44,798 bases of DNA from Conidiobolus incongruus B7586 (GCA_000697335.1 JNEM01006047.1:1-44798), one strand, 5' to 3'; positions 1-11,777 are shown, counted from the stretch's first letter. Notes: generated by a model from the letters alone, not told the origin. Translations and numbers: made by a program.

Positions 1-3000
1 TGATTCAGATATTATATTAATAATAAAAAAATATTTATTATAATTTTACAAAAATTTTAATTAATAATTTTAATTGATATAATAGAATAAATTAAAAATA
101 ATCATATATAATAAGATTATTTATTTTATATTATTAATATTTTATTTACTAAAATTAAACACCTTTTTATAATTAAGGAATAATATATTATTTCCTCAAT
201 TTTTATAATTATTTAAGGAATATTTAGAAATCATTTTTTATAACAAATTATTTGGAGGGATTAAGGAAGCTAAAACAATAATAATTGAATTCAAAGTAAA
301 ATTCTTGAATAAGTAATTAAAACTATATTTAACTAATATATATTATATGTTTCAATTCTTATAATATATAATCAACTATTTTTTTTAAAATCTGATTTAT
401 AATGATTTTAATTTAGTTTATTCAAATACTAAAAATATTTCAAAATATTACTTCCTTAACAAAATAATAGCTAAAACATATTTATATATAATCAATTAAT
501 TAAAAAAATAACTATAATTTAATTAAGAATATATCGGCAAATATTAAGCATTTAAATTATTATTGACCATAAGAATATATATCTTAATAACAATAATTTT
601 TTCATACATTTGGATATTTGAAATATTAAAAAAAGTTTTTATCATCTTTAATCATCAACTCCTCTGTGTAAATCATTTATACAACTTTAAAGTACTTATT
701 TCTTATATATATACTATAATCCAATTTTTAGCAATATTTACTTTAATTAATGCCGCGTTTATTGTTCTAAATATAATTATCAACTAACTGTTAATTTAAT
801 ATAGAAATTTTTGATTGAATATTTGGAGTAGTGATCGATAATAAAAAGCATGTTAATTGCTTATTTTCAATTGCATGTCACTCAATAATATTTCGAGTTA
901 ATCATATCTAACAAAGCATTGGCCAGTATAAAATTTTAACGAATTAATATAAATTTTTAAAAATTAACTCTATTAAATATTATTTGCTTTATTTATTCAA
1001 CAATTCAATGTAATTAATTAAAATATAATTAATAAAATTAATTACAAATTATGTTCAAATATAATATGATTATGATAATATTGAAATATTTGCATTATAT
1101 ATATAAGTATACTTATTAAAAATAATCTTAATATATTTAATTTTATTTAATAATTTATTTCATATAATATTTTCAAATGAAAATAAAATTCAATTATTAA
1201 AAATATATAAAATATCTTATTCAAATAAAAAATAATAATAAATATTAAAAAATTTTAGAGGATCTATGTTGTAACACTCTGTTGTTTACTGTTCCACAAG
1301 TTTTGGAATGGCTAAAAATGATATCGAGATTAGTGTTTTTAGTGGTCATTTTTAATCAAATGAAAAAAGAGTGTGATAAGATTAAAGATGAGTTGATATT
1401 ATGAAAAACTGTCAACTTCTGAGAGCACTTTATTTCCACCAAAATTTATACATATTTATATTATAAAAAATGCAACTAAAATATTAGTTGCCTTTATCAA
1501 AGCATTATCTATTAACATGAACATGCTTAAATATATGACTCATAACTACAACAATCTATATATTTCATTTAAAATATAATTGATTTATTGAAAAAACAAT
1601 AATATTTTGAATTCTTGAAATCATTCATAAAGTATTTAAAATAGTATATATTTATTATACTAAATTCCTAGGTATATATTGATATATAAATAATTTTTTT
1701 CAATTAACACAATATCACTATTGATTTATATTAATATAACTCTAATTTTATTTTTGTCAAAATAATATTTAAACCTTAAAGCTATGGAATTAATGATAAT
1801 TATTTGAAACTTAATTTATTTATATCAAGTTTTCATTTTATTAAAGTGGATAAATTTGATAAAAGAACTAAAAAAATTAATATTTCCATTTCTCCTATTT
1901 TAAACTATTACAGTTTTCGCCTAGTTCAAATAAACTAATCAATTTAATATATAAATTTTAGCATATAAATAACTGAAAAAGGATAAATATTATACATATT
2001 AAACAATCTCATAGTTTGAATTTACTAGTGGTATATAAATTCAAATTTTTACTATTTAGAAAATTATAAGTTATCACTCATATTTATATTATGTTTGTTA
2101 AATTTTAATAATTTTTATAAAAATAATTATTAATAGAAAATATGATTTTAAAAATAGTATTAAGTAATGTCAAATGATTATTATAAAATATATTCCATGG
2201 TTTTTTTTTCGTGGATATACCTCGAAATAAATCATTTTTAGTATCATATATAACTGACAAAATTAATTCAATTTAGTTATTAATATTATTTTTTTAAACC
2301 GTTTTTAGGAATTGGAATTTATTTTAGAGATTCGAATTGAATTGAATTCAATTAAGATCAATTAGAATTTTTACTCATAAGAACTTGGTTCATTTTATCA
2401 TATTTTTGATTATCACCATTTTATGATGAAATCTATATATATCAAATATTTAAATGAAAAGATTAAACATTAGAAATTATTATACTAATCAAAGAGGTGA
2501 ACTTCTTAATCTTGATGATTTAGTGTATTGAATATTTTTAAGTCATTTAATTCAGAATAGTAATATTTTCAATTGTGATTAACCAAATTATAATATTATT
2601 CACTTCTAATAAAATGAATTCAAAAGCAATTTTAAATTAATTAAATTAATAATTTTTATCAAGTGTTGATTACAGATATTAATATTTTAATTATTAACTA
2701 TTCTTTAAACTAAAATTAATATTTGAAAGTATTATGAAAGTATTATGAAAGAATTATTTCACTTAGATAAACTGAATCTAATCGAATATTAACTTATTTT
2801 CATTATAAATTCAAAATTAAATACATCACACACTATACACACTATGTCATATAAACGCAAATTTTGTGTTATTGGTTAACTAATATATAGTTATTGAATA
2901 TTTTATATTACTGATTATAATAATATATAATAAATGTGAATAAAATAATATTCTTGTAGACTAGTGATGACATCATTAAATAATATCAAATTACTAATTA

Positions 3001-3140
3001 AATTAATTAAAATAGGAGCTAAAATGAAATATTATTGCTAGAATTATAATTTACCTTATGATAAAGAAACGGGAATCCAAGGGAGAATAGATATTAATCA
3101 ATCAAAGATTTATTTAAGCTATTAAAAGATTATGATTGGG
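1..3140. other. AT-rich intergenic DNA, no gene seen
   Basis: All frames are broken by frequent stops and the base composition is extremely AT-rich. The longest open stretch (563-787, plus strand) encodes a low-complexity Ile/Leu/Phe/Tyr peptide and looks like a chance ORF. A slightly less AT-rich patch near 1260-1440 has no readable frame. The last ~150 bases probably include the 3'UTR of the glutamine synthetase gene. Confidence 0.7.
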
Positions 3141-3253
3141 TTGGTTAATTGTTCCAGATAGCAAAATAACAAGAATGGTACAGAAAAATGATCATTTGCA
3201 TTGAATGAATCAAATTGAGTAGAATCAATTTAAGCATTGTATATACGAGAAAA

Positions 3254-5536
3254 TTATTGGAATAAAATTTCGTGGAACTTGGGAAGGGGCCAGTGCTTGT
3301 CAGCAACGACGTTTTCGAGTTCGTCAGCAGCGGTACGGATGCTAGTGAGGAGAGGAATGATTTCCTTGGCAGCAATTTCAGCTTCTTGTTCGGGTTCACC
3401 AGCGTGATGAACCTTTTCAATGGCTTGAGAAAGTTTTTCGGTATCATCCAAAAGAGCCTTGAAGGCCTTGGAGGTTTGTTCAAGGACACGAGCTTCGGGT
3501 TCGCTGTCAGCACCAGCAGCCTTGAGAGCAGCTAAGCCTTCAGCAATTGTCTTACGGTGCTCAACGACAGCGGGAACAACGTGTTGCTTAACGAGAGTGA
3601 CCAAGGTATCGGCTTCGACCAAGACATCCTTAGCATACTTCTCAACTAAAATGTGATAACGAGAGTTCAATTCGGTTTCAGAGAAGATACCGTTTTGAGG
3701 ATCAGTCAACATAGCCTTATTCTTGGGTTCTAAGAGTTGTTTGAAGGCTTCAAGAGAAGTCTTGATATTCAAAAGTCCTCGTTCAGCAGCAAGCTTAGCC
3801 CAGTCTTCAGAGTAGTTGTCACCTTCGAAGCGAACAGGCTTGGTCTTGGCAATGTATTCACGGATGACGGCAATCTTGTCTTCATCATTGATGTATTGCT
3901 TGTCACCCTTTTGCTTAAGGAGAGATTGGGTGATTTCGCGGAGGGAAGAAGCAACAGCAGCGTTCAAGATAGCAACAGGGAAGGAAGGTGTTTGCTTAGA
4001 GCCGACAGCACGGAATTCGAATTTGTTACCAGTGAAAGCGAAAGGAGAAGTACGGTTACGATCAGTCAAATCACGATCGATGTGAGGCAAAGTGGGAACC
4101 TTAAGATCCAAAATGGTACCACCGAGTTTAATAGTTTGAAGAGAAGGTTGAGAGAAAGTCTTGAGGGGACGATTCTCTTCAATAGAGTTCAAAACTTCAG
4201 AGATATGGTCACCCAAGAAGACGGAAATAATGCCAGGAGGAGCTTCTTGAGCACCAAGACGGTGATCGTTAGAGGCGGAAGCAATGGAGGCGCGGAGAAG
4301 ACCACCGTACTTGTGGACAGCGTTCAAGACAGCAAGAACGAAGATCAAGAAACGGTAGTTGGTTTCAGGTCGGACAGTAGGGTCCAACAAGTTGGTACCA
4401 CGGTCAGTAGACAAGGACCAATTACAGTGCTTACCAGAACCGTTAATACCAGCGAAAGGCTTTTCGTGATATAAGACGCTTAATCCCTTCTTGTGAGCAA
4501 CCTTGTGGATGACATCCATGGTGAGTAAGTTGTGATCAACAGCAATACCAGCTTCTTCGAAAATAGGAGCAATTTCGAATTGAGCAGGGGCAACTTCGTT
4601 GTGTCTGGTCTTGACAGGGACACCCAACTTGTATAAGGCGGTTTCAGCTTCGCTGATAGTTTCTAAAACACGAGCAGGAAGCTTGCCGAAGTAGTGGTCT
4701 TCCATCTGTTGATGCTTAGGAGGCAAGACACCCAAAAGGGCACGTCCAGTGATCTTAAGATCAGGACGAAGAGTGAAAAGAGAGCGATCGACTAAGAAGA
4801 ATTCTTGTTCAGTACCCAAGGTGGCAAAGACACGAGAGGTAACAGGAGGAGCTCCAGGGGGAGAGGGTTCTAAAATGGAAAGAAGGTCGACAGCAGCTCT
4901 GTTGACAGTTTCATTGGATCTGAGTAAGACGGTCTTTTGATCTAAAGCATCACCATTATATGAAATATAGACTGAAGGAATATACAAGATGCTAGTGTTG
5001 TTGGGAGCAGGTAAAAGGAACATAGGACTGGTAGTATCCCAAATAGTGTAACCACGAGCTTCGAAAGTGGATCTAATACCACCGTTGGGGAAACTGGAAG
5101 CATCAGGTTCAGATTGCAATAACTGAGATCCAGAGAAAGCATCCAAGGGAGTGATATCTTCGTATCCAGCGCTAAAAGTGCTCTTTAATGTTAAGAAAGA
5201 GTCATGCTTTTCGGCAGTGGAGTCAGTTTGAGGCTGGAACCAGTGAGTGAAATGGGTGGCACCTCTTTCTTGGGCCCAAATTCTAACGGCATGAGCAATA
5301 GCATCGGCAGTTACCTTATCAAGGGTGGAACGACCTTTAAGCTGTTTAATGAAGCTAGTGAAAATAGGCTTGGGTAAAGCCTTGGCCATGGCCTTCAAGT
5401 TGAAAACATATGCACCAAAGTCTTCAGAAGGAGTGGGGTTGTTGAGTGAGTTAAGATCATGGTCAGGAACGGATTGAGCTTCCTTATGGACTTGTTCTAA
5501 TAAACTAGCAGAACGAGCAGATACTGGGATAGTCAT
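3254..5536 (-). CDS. Glutamine synthetase type III (GlnN-like)
   Basis: This gene encodes a 760-residue type III glutamine synthetase, which makes glutamine from glutamate, ammonia and ATP. Visible signatures are the GSIII-specific N-terminal blocks HFTHWFQPQT (residues 95-104) and AEKHDSF (108-114), and GGIRSTFEARGY (152-163). The core has the metal/substrate segments GTEQEFFLV (241-249), NEVAPAQFEIAP (313-324), GINGSGKHCNWSL (363-375, equivalent to the NGSG..H.SL motif) and SNDHRLGAQEAPPG (422-435). The C-terminal ~200 residues are helical and glutamate/lysine-rich, as in this family. Length is close to the usual 670-730. The coding region is one uninterrupted exon, and the ATG is the first in frame after a probable 5'UTR intron. 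There is no transit peptide, so a cytosolic enzyme is likely. Codon use is strongly C/G-ending (AAG, GTC, CTT) against an AT-rich background, suggesting high expression. Identification is firm; the lineage it came from is open. Confidence 0.95.
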   Translation of the reverse strand: MTIPVSARSASLLEQVHKEAQSVPDHDLNSLNNPTPSEDFGAYVFNLKAMAKALPKPIFTSFIKQLKGRSTLDKVTADAIAHAVRIWAQERGATHFTHWFQPQTDSTAEKHDSFLTLKSTFSAGYEDITPLDAFSGSQLLQSEPDASSFPNGGIRSTFEARGYTIWDTTSPMFLLPAPNNTSILYIPSVYISYNGDALDQKTVLLRSNETVNRAAVDLLSILEPSPPGAPPVTSRVFATLGTEQEFFLVDRSLFTLRPDLKITGRALLGVLPPKHQQMEDHYFGKLPARVLETISEAETALYKLGVPVKTRHNEVAPAQFEIAPIFEEAGIAVDHNLLTMDVIHKVAHKKGLSVLYHEKPFAGINGSGKHCNWSLSTDRGTNLLDPTVRPETNYRFLIFVLAVLNAVHKYGGLLRASIASASNDHRLGAQEAPPGIISVFLGDHISEVLNSIEENRPLKTFSQPSLQTIKLGGTILDLKVPTLPHIDRDLTDRNRTSPFAFTGNKFEFRAVGSKQTPSFPVAILNAAVASSLREITQSLLKQKGDKQYINDEDKIAVIREYIAKTKPVRFEGDNYSEDWAKLAAERGLLNIKTSLEAFKQLLEPKNKAMLTDPQNGIFSETELNSRYHILVEKYAKDVLVEADTLVTLVKQHVVPAVVEHRKTIAEGLAALKAAGADSEPEARVLEQTSKAFKALLDDTEKLSQAIEKVHHAGEPEQEAEIAAKEIIPLLTSIRTAADELENVVADKHWPLPKFHEILFQ

Positions 5537-5605
5537 GTTGTGAATCTAGGATAATAAAGATAAATTCAAGTGGATAGTGTTGATACAGGAGTTACTGACA
5601 GGAGT

Positions 5606-5778
5606 CTAAAAATTAAGATTAAGATATGAATTCAGGGCTATATAAATGCAATGATACTACTTACAATTGGCTGATTGTCAATAAGAGATAATTATGGTAT
5701 TGATTGATTAATATCAACAAAACAGATGAAAATTTAAGGGTATACTTGTGAATTCGATTGTTTAAATAACTGACTTAC
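5606..5778 (-). other. Probable 5'UTR intron(s) of the glutamine synthetase gene
   Basis: On the minus strand a GTAAGT donor at 5664 and a TTTTTAG acceptor ending at 5606 define a 59-nt intron with a TCTTAAT branch-like sequence, the same size as other introns here. A second GTAAGT donor at 5778 could pair with a CAG acceptor at 5671 (108 nt), leaving a 6-nt exon. Alternatively the two donors are alternative. Neither affects the protein. Confidence 0.5.
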
Positions 5779-5779
5779 G

Positions 5780-8440
5780 TCAACCAAATTGACCCAGCTT
5801 TTTGTTGCACTGTCATTAAATCTCATCTATGCATCAATCTAAAATTAGTGTATGAGAAAATCCAAGTTATTAAACTATTGGCAGACGACTTCTCAAGTAC
5901 CAATAAGATGGATTTGTTTTGATTACAGCCCATTTTCAGAATGGGAAAACCAGAATTCACACGATATGAATGACATAAATGGAAAGATAAGCCCTCCCTT
6001 AAAGATAACGGAAAATGTTATTATTGGACACTACTCAAAATTTATACATCAATTAAACTCAGATATATTTAATCATCTTTAACCTCTGAACAAACATTAA
6101 ACTTATAAAGTCTAGTGACAGTTTCATTTAATCAATATTTTAAGAATTCCTTATGAAAATGAAAAAACGTAACATTAAACAATGTATTAGTAATGATTAA
6201 TACATTGATTAAAATAATCAATTCCTTACAATAGATTAATTCATAATAAAAAAATTATAGTCTAAAAATATTTTCAACTATAATAGTCAAAAATTAGCCA
6301 TCAGTTACAAGTAAAGATAAGAAATCTTTTTATTACTTGATATAGAATATGTAAAAATTAGTATCAGTGAAATTTGCACATGTTATATCCACTATATCCA
6401 ATAAAATGGATGATGAATAATATTAACAGTCATTAATAACTTTATGAACAGTTTAAATAATAACCTAATCTATAATTAAAACATTGAAAAAAAATAATAT
6501 TAATCAATTTCTTATAGATCATGGATCCCATATCACCCTTTATTGAGCACATATGATTTCAATATGATTTTCATCTGATTAATTTAGACATTTGGAATGT
6601 CCATTCTATTACATTTCCTATCTAAAAGTAGTCACAAGTAACCTTTTTTCAATTTATCAATTACTATGAAGCTGTTATCATACATTTCAGACCATTTCTG
6701 CCGATTTATTCCTAAAGATCAATTCAAACCATAATTAGTTATAGGTAAAAATTTCTGTCAATTTAAAATACCTAGCCAAAGTCATATGAACGTTAAGCAT
6801 TTAAAAAATTAAGAAATAAGTGATTTATTATTACTGATTATACAATTGATTAATCAAATATAATATAGATGGAAATCTAAATAATTTTCAAATTCAAATA
6901 TATTTTTCTATCTATTTGATGTAATTATAACATTAGATCCTCAAAAATATCCGTATTAATAGCGCAATATGAAAATATACTAAATTCATTAATATCCGCT
7001 TTAATCATCCGTGTCAATTTTATCAATCAATTAAATTTCAAAAAAAAAACCAAGATAATTAAACACTAATATAGTATTAATATAAGCATCAATATAATAT
7101 ATTAAAATAAAATTAACGATATACTAAGAGTATGTGTTAATTATCATAATAATCCAATTTTAAACGTGGTAATATTTGCCAATAGTTTTAAATTTAATCA
7201 TTATTGGTCATTCAAATCTTGATTTAGGTAATTTCATGAATTATATAACTATTAAAAAATAATGTCAAATCATATGAATTTTTATATTAACTTTTTTAAT
7301 GGGCTATAAATAGTTATATGTGATTATGTACTGTTGAATGTAATCTAATATGAGTATTTGTAATAAATTTTAATACTGTATAATAAGCTTAATTAATGTT
7401 GTATAGTTTATTACAAAATTATAAAAAACATAATAATTTAATATATTCAAACAAACTGTAATAAATAATTCTAATCATAATAAAACAATGGATTTTGAAG
7501 TTAATTAAATATCAATTCTATAAATATCATTATAAAAATTTAGTAAATATCATCTTTGAATTTTTTTAATAACATACATTTTTATTGGATTATTAGTTAT
7601 AATATAATTCAGTAGTATTAATGTGATTTAAATAATTTGACAGCAATTATTGGTTAAAAGTTTTAATATTATGATTTACAGTTTTTCAAAAAGTTAATTT
7701 ATATTAAATTTGATTTAACCTTTGCTATCTATTAATCATATATTTATAAAATTTTAATATATTATTACTAAATAATTAATTATTTTAAAACTATTTATCA
7801 AAACATAATATTGGTTTTTTTTGAATTATAAGTACTAATCTATTCTCAAAAATATCATCAGCTGACTCTCAAAGTTTCGTAAACATTTTCGAATATTAAT
7901 AATAATGGGTTTGTAAATGTTATTTTGGTAGAAGAATGATTTGGTTTACAGACCTGATGTTTTTATTGATATATGAATCAGATTCAATCATTTGATTTTA
8001 ATCATTTAAATAATCAGAATAGACTATATATGATCTTTTGATAGCCATATATACATACATATATATATATATATTGTATTGAATTAATCATTAATAGTTT
8101 AAAACCAGAACTTTCAAATTGAATTGACCAAGTTTTGCAATTAATTAGAGTCCCACATTAATGTCCAAAGTAGTAATATAAGTACTGATGTTATATTTCA
8201 GAATAGAGTAATAATAAAAATTTGAATAATATGTTAACATTTTGGAATTTCATAATTAATATATTTTGAATTAATATACTCAATATTTCTTCATTAATAA
8301 ATATTTGTATTTATATAATTTTCAAATATGTTGTTATAATTCTGAATAATATTGATTATAATTATTATTAAACCTTTGATTGATTTAAGCATAAATTATA
8401 TTTTTATGTTGATATTGAACTTTGTCATAATATGAGGCAA
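5780..8440. other. AT-rich intergenic DNA
   Basis: No convincing gene. An open frame at 5852-6082 (plus) encodes 76 residues with no recognisable family; it lies directly upstream of the glutamine synthetase gene and is probably chance. Short AT microsatellites occur (for example 8059-8074). Otherwise nothing was seen. Confidence 0.6.
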
Positions 8441-8830
8441 TACACCTTTTCCATTCCCTAGACGTCATACCCTAACGTAGAAGCCATGACTAGTAGATAC
8501 CACAAATTCTCACTTTAATAGAATTTCTCTCCTGCTTTGATTTCTATTTGTCTAATAATTATCCTTTCTCCATCCTACCTTTTTTGTTCCATTTACCTAT
8601 AATAGGCCTTGTATCATTTGCCACTAATAAATTATCCATTCTACTTCGCACGGATCTACATGTTCCATATCTTACTCAACCTTATGATGATACATTAGCT
8701 GCTGTTATCGCGCGAGGGCTTGTCGAGCATGCTCCTCTCTTCATTAGCTTATTTCTGAGGGTCATTACAGCTCGCATTGCTCAGGAAATAATTGCCGTAG
8801 CTCTTCGAGAGCTCACGTTGACGACAAATT
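8440..8830. other. GC-richer island with an open frame and small palindromes
   Basis: This ~390-bp block has clearly higher GC than the flanking DNA. It carries a plus-strand frame open from 8548 to 8895, but with no ATG at its start (the first codon is TTG). Short palindromes lie inside it, including GAGCATGCTC and a hairpin AGCTCT-TCG-AGAGCT near 8800. The minus strand also has long partly open frames. I recognise no protein family. It could be a decayed gene or element fragment, an exon of an unrecognised gene, or a structured RNA. Confidence 0.3.
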
Positions 8831-8895
8831 TGAAATATTATTTATTTTTATTAAATTTGACAGAAGTATTTAAGGATATAGTTAAAATTACCTAA

Positions 8896-9487
8896 ATAAA
8901 CAACATTAGTCAAAAATCATTGAAAATCCTATTATTTAACTATTATGAAATTAAACTATAATTTAAGATTTATAATTGATTATAATATTTAAATTTATTA
9001 ATTTGATTCATTTTGTCAGCCATTTAAAAATATTGGAAGAATTCAAACCATCGATATAAATAATAGATAGTGCTATTATTTTGTAATTATGCTATCAAAT
9101 ATTTAATATCAAAATATTTATGCTTTATCAATGATATCAATATTTTACCATCATTTAAATAATGGTGTATAGTTCAATATTTATAGTAATAAAAATTATT
9201 TTTAAACCTTATTCATAATTTTTAATATATTATATCTTAAAATTTATTAATTGATTATTCTTATATTAAATGTAAAATTTTTATAAGCTATTTTTAAACA
9301 AATTTAATAGACTTTTTTTAAGACCTAATAATGACCCATAATTTTAAAGTGACTCGTTTTCAAAACCTTAAAATTATAAATGAATTTATTTTTAATTTGA
9401 TTAGTTAAAATACATTTAAAATTAATTTCAATAAAAATTGATAAAAAACACATATATATAATATAGTTAATTCATTATAATACTACT
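8896..9487. other. AT-rich intergenic DNA, upstream region of the MFS gene
   Basis: No open frame of note. The last stretch before the MFS start contains ATATATATAATATAG-type sequence that could serve as core promoter, but nothing is distinctive. Confidence 0.5.
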
Positions 9488-10861
9488 ATGGAAAGTGCAC
9501 CATTACTCAATAATCCTTCGCCCAATCGTAACAACAATTGGATCTTATACCATCCCAATTTAAATGTTATCGAATTTGTAACCTATCTCCTAAGCGTGTT
9601 CTTTCCCATCGCTTTTATCGTATTCTTATCGTCGGCTCAGCCATATGTGCTCATTGATATCTTGGGGAAAAAAGATGACTTGGGGAAGTATACCACTTAC
9701 TTAGGACTAGCCGACCAGTTGGTGAGCTTAGTTATGGTGAATGTGTGGGGGTTGGTCAGTGACAGGATTGGTAGACGATTTGTATTTGTTATAGGATTTG
9801 TATTGACTGGTATTTCGATTTTGATATTTCCTTTCAGTGGAAATATTATTCCTCAGCTAATCATTGGTCGAATGGTATTTGGGTTAGGTACTTCTGCAAC
9901 TCTTTCAATGGTGACTGCTGGATTAGCAGATATCCGAGGTGAGAATCACTCTGGAAAATTGTCAGGGTTAGTTGGGATGGTGAGTGGATTTGGTGCTTTA
10001 TTTGGAGTGGTTATATTATTGCCCATTATTCCTTGGTTTCAGTTGAAATATGATATTATTCCAAGTATTCGCTATGGTTTTGTGATAGTAGGTAGCTTGA
10101 GTATTGTTTGGGCATTAGTTGTTTTGTTTTTGTATCGTAAGGAAGATTCTCAACCTTCTACAAGTCAAGTTCCCAATTTACTTGATTTGAAATCGCAGTT
10201 GAAGAGATGGTTATATGCACTAAAACTGGGATTCAAAAGGCCTCTTGTTGGTTTAGGCTATCTGAGTGGATTAGCTGCTAGGGGTGATTCACTCATATTG
10301 ACCGTGTTTATTACGCTTTGGGTAAGGACTTGGTTTGAAAATCAGGGCTTATGTACCCCAGTACCTGGCAACGATCCTGAGACTGTTAAAAGAAACTGTA
10401 GGGAAGCGTTTAAATTGGCTTCCATTTTGGGTGGTGTTGGACAGATGTTTGCATTATTGGCAGCTCCTGTATTTGGTTATCTTTTAGACAGAATCCCCAG
10501 TGTCAATGTATTGCTTTACTCATGCATTGTTAGTTGTATAGGATATTTCGGCTTGGGTAATCAAACCAATCCAACCGATAAAGCTACTTTGTTCTATATC
10601 TGCTTAATTGGATTAACTGAAATTGGTACCATAGTGACAAGTTTAAAAGTATTGAGTGACAGCGATAAAGTAGATAAATATCAAAGAGGCAATGTAGGAG
10701 GAGTGTATTCTTTTTTTGGAAGTCTCGGAATTATACTTGGAGTGACACTGGGAGGGTATTTATTTGACCATGTTGGCGCAACTAGTCCCTTTTATTTGGT
10801 AGGATGTGCACATGTCATATTATCTATATTATCCTTTATATCAATTATTTGTAAAATTTAA
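9488..10861 (+). CDS. Major facilitator superfamily transporter
   Basis: A single-exon gene for a 457-residue polytopic membrane protein with about 12 hydrophobic segments in two halves. The loop after TM2 has MFS motif A, GLVSDRIGRR (residues 88-97). TM4 begins with the conserved GRMVFGLG (127-134, Arg128). The second half has a degenerate counterpart, GYLLDRIPS. A hydrophilic loop with several cysteines (around CTPVPGNDPETVKRNC) lies between TM7 and TM8. The N-terminus MESAPLLNN carries a dileucine-like signal common in vacuolar or lysosomal transporters, so an endomembrane location is possible. The substrate cannot be told from sequence. The downstream ankyrin gene is convergent, with only ~27 bases between stop codons. 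Confidence 0.9.
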   Translation: MESAPLLNNPSPNRNNNWILYHPNLNVIEFVTYLLSVFFPIAFIVFLSSAQPYVLIDILGKKDDLGKYTTYLGLADQLVSLVMVNVWGLVSDRIGRRFVFVIGFVLTGISILIFPFSGNIIPQLIIGRMVFGLGTSATLSMVTAGLADIRGENHSGKLSGLVGMVSGFGALFGVVILLPIIPWFQLKYDIIPSIRYGFVIVGSLSIVWALVVLFLYRKEDSQPSTSQVPNLLDLKSQLKRWLYALKLGFKRPLVGLGYLSGLAARGDSLILTVFITLWVRTWFENQGLCTPVPGNDPETVKRNCREAFKLASILGGVGQMFALLAAPVFGYLLDRIPSVNVLLYSCIVSCIGYFGLGNQTNPTDKATLFYICLIGLTEIGTIVTSLKVLSDSDKVDKYQRGNVGGVYSFFGSLGIILGVTLGGYLFDHVGATSPFYLVGCAHVILSILSFISIICKI

Positions 10862-10887
10862 TTAAAAATATAAATAAATAAACTTTA

Positions 10888-11777
10888 TTATTGATTATAG
10901 CAAATAATTAAATGATATGGATTAAGAGCTAAACAAAATAAATCTTCAATACTGTTACTCAATTGCTTTTTAGTAATGGGTATTTTGAGGTTTTGCTTAA
11001 TATCATATTTGAGTAACTTCAAATTGGGTGAATATTTTATTTCTAATTCCTATAATTAATCAATATTGGTAAATGCTGGTTATATATTATATATTATATA
11101 TTATATATTATTTTGTACCTCTTTGACTTTAGTTAATAAACTGATAAAAGGCTCTGATTGTTGAATTGCAATACTTCCTATTGGTTCAATATTTTGGTTC
11201 TGTTGAGAAAATATTATGATTTCTATCTTTTTAATAATGGGAATTGGGGCTTGTATTGTTTGCACAACTGGCTGCACTTGAGGTTTGGCGGTAGGCTGCT
11301 TAGGTTTTTCACTGTCTGGATTGAATACAGCATCCTCAGGAAGTCCCCATACTTTACTGAGGTCAGGCTCTGCTAAATAAGTCGGGGTGAATTTTATTTT
11401 TTTATCGAGAGGTTCTTCAGAACTGTTCGTAGGAGTTAATTTGAAATTGGTTACCTTATCTAATATATGATTAGTTAATTATTCAATATTGATTAGGTTA
11501 AAATACCTTTGAATAACTGCTGAATAGCTTCACTACTTGCTAATTCTACTGGAGTCTGACCCTTGTCATTAGTTAAATTAGGATTACTTCCATTGGCTAA
11601 GAGGTATTGAACAACTGGAAGATGATTTCGTTTGACTGCCCAGTGTAAAGGAGTCCATTTATTCATAGGATGCTGACAATTGGGATTGACACCTCCTGCA
11701 ATGTATTGAGCAACTGCTTTTAAATTGCCTAATGAGCTTACTTCTAATAGGTTGGATTCTCTTTGATCAATTGACAT
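10888..11777 (-). CDS. Ankyrin-repeat protein, ANKRD40-like, three exons
   Basis: I assembled three exons: 11507-11777, 11119-11459 and 10888-11049, with introns of 47 and 69 nt (GTATTT...TTAG and GTACAA...ATAG). The phases agree and give 257 residues. Residues ~8-75 form two to three ankyrin repeats (TPLHWAVKRNHLPVVQYLL, then GSNPNLTNDKGQTPVELA). A linker contains FTPTYLAEPDLSKVWG, resembling the conserved 'Y(V/L)PNYLANP' segment of animal ANKRD40. A Pro/Gln-rich spacer follows, then a C-terminal beta-rich region (KKIEIIIFSQQ...EPIGSIAIQQSEPF) ending in PYHLIICYNQ. That layout matches ANKRD40-family proteins, whose role is poorly known. Intron 2 contains a TATATTA repeat. The ankyrin call is firm; the ANKRD40 assignment rests on remembered similarity. 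Confidence 0.8.

Noticed and set aside
563-787. Open frame of 74 codons, plus strand
   Set aside because: Composition is that of translated AT-rich DNA (Ile, Leu, Phe, Tyr, Asn) and there is no recognisable motif or promoter.
3272-5142. Several open frames of 61-245 codons on both strands inside the glutamine synthetase gene
   Set aside because: They are shadow frames of a C/G-rich, highly biased coding region; the minus-strand 760-codon frame matches a known family throughout.
5852-6082. ATG-started 76-codon frame upstream of glutamine synthetase
   Set aside because: No family resemblance, no evident introns or promoter; length is possible by chance. Kept only as a remark.
11158-11376. 72-codon plus-strand frame
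   Set aside because: Antisense to exon 2 of the ankyrin gene, which has consistent splice sites and phases.
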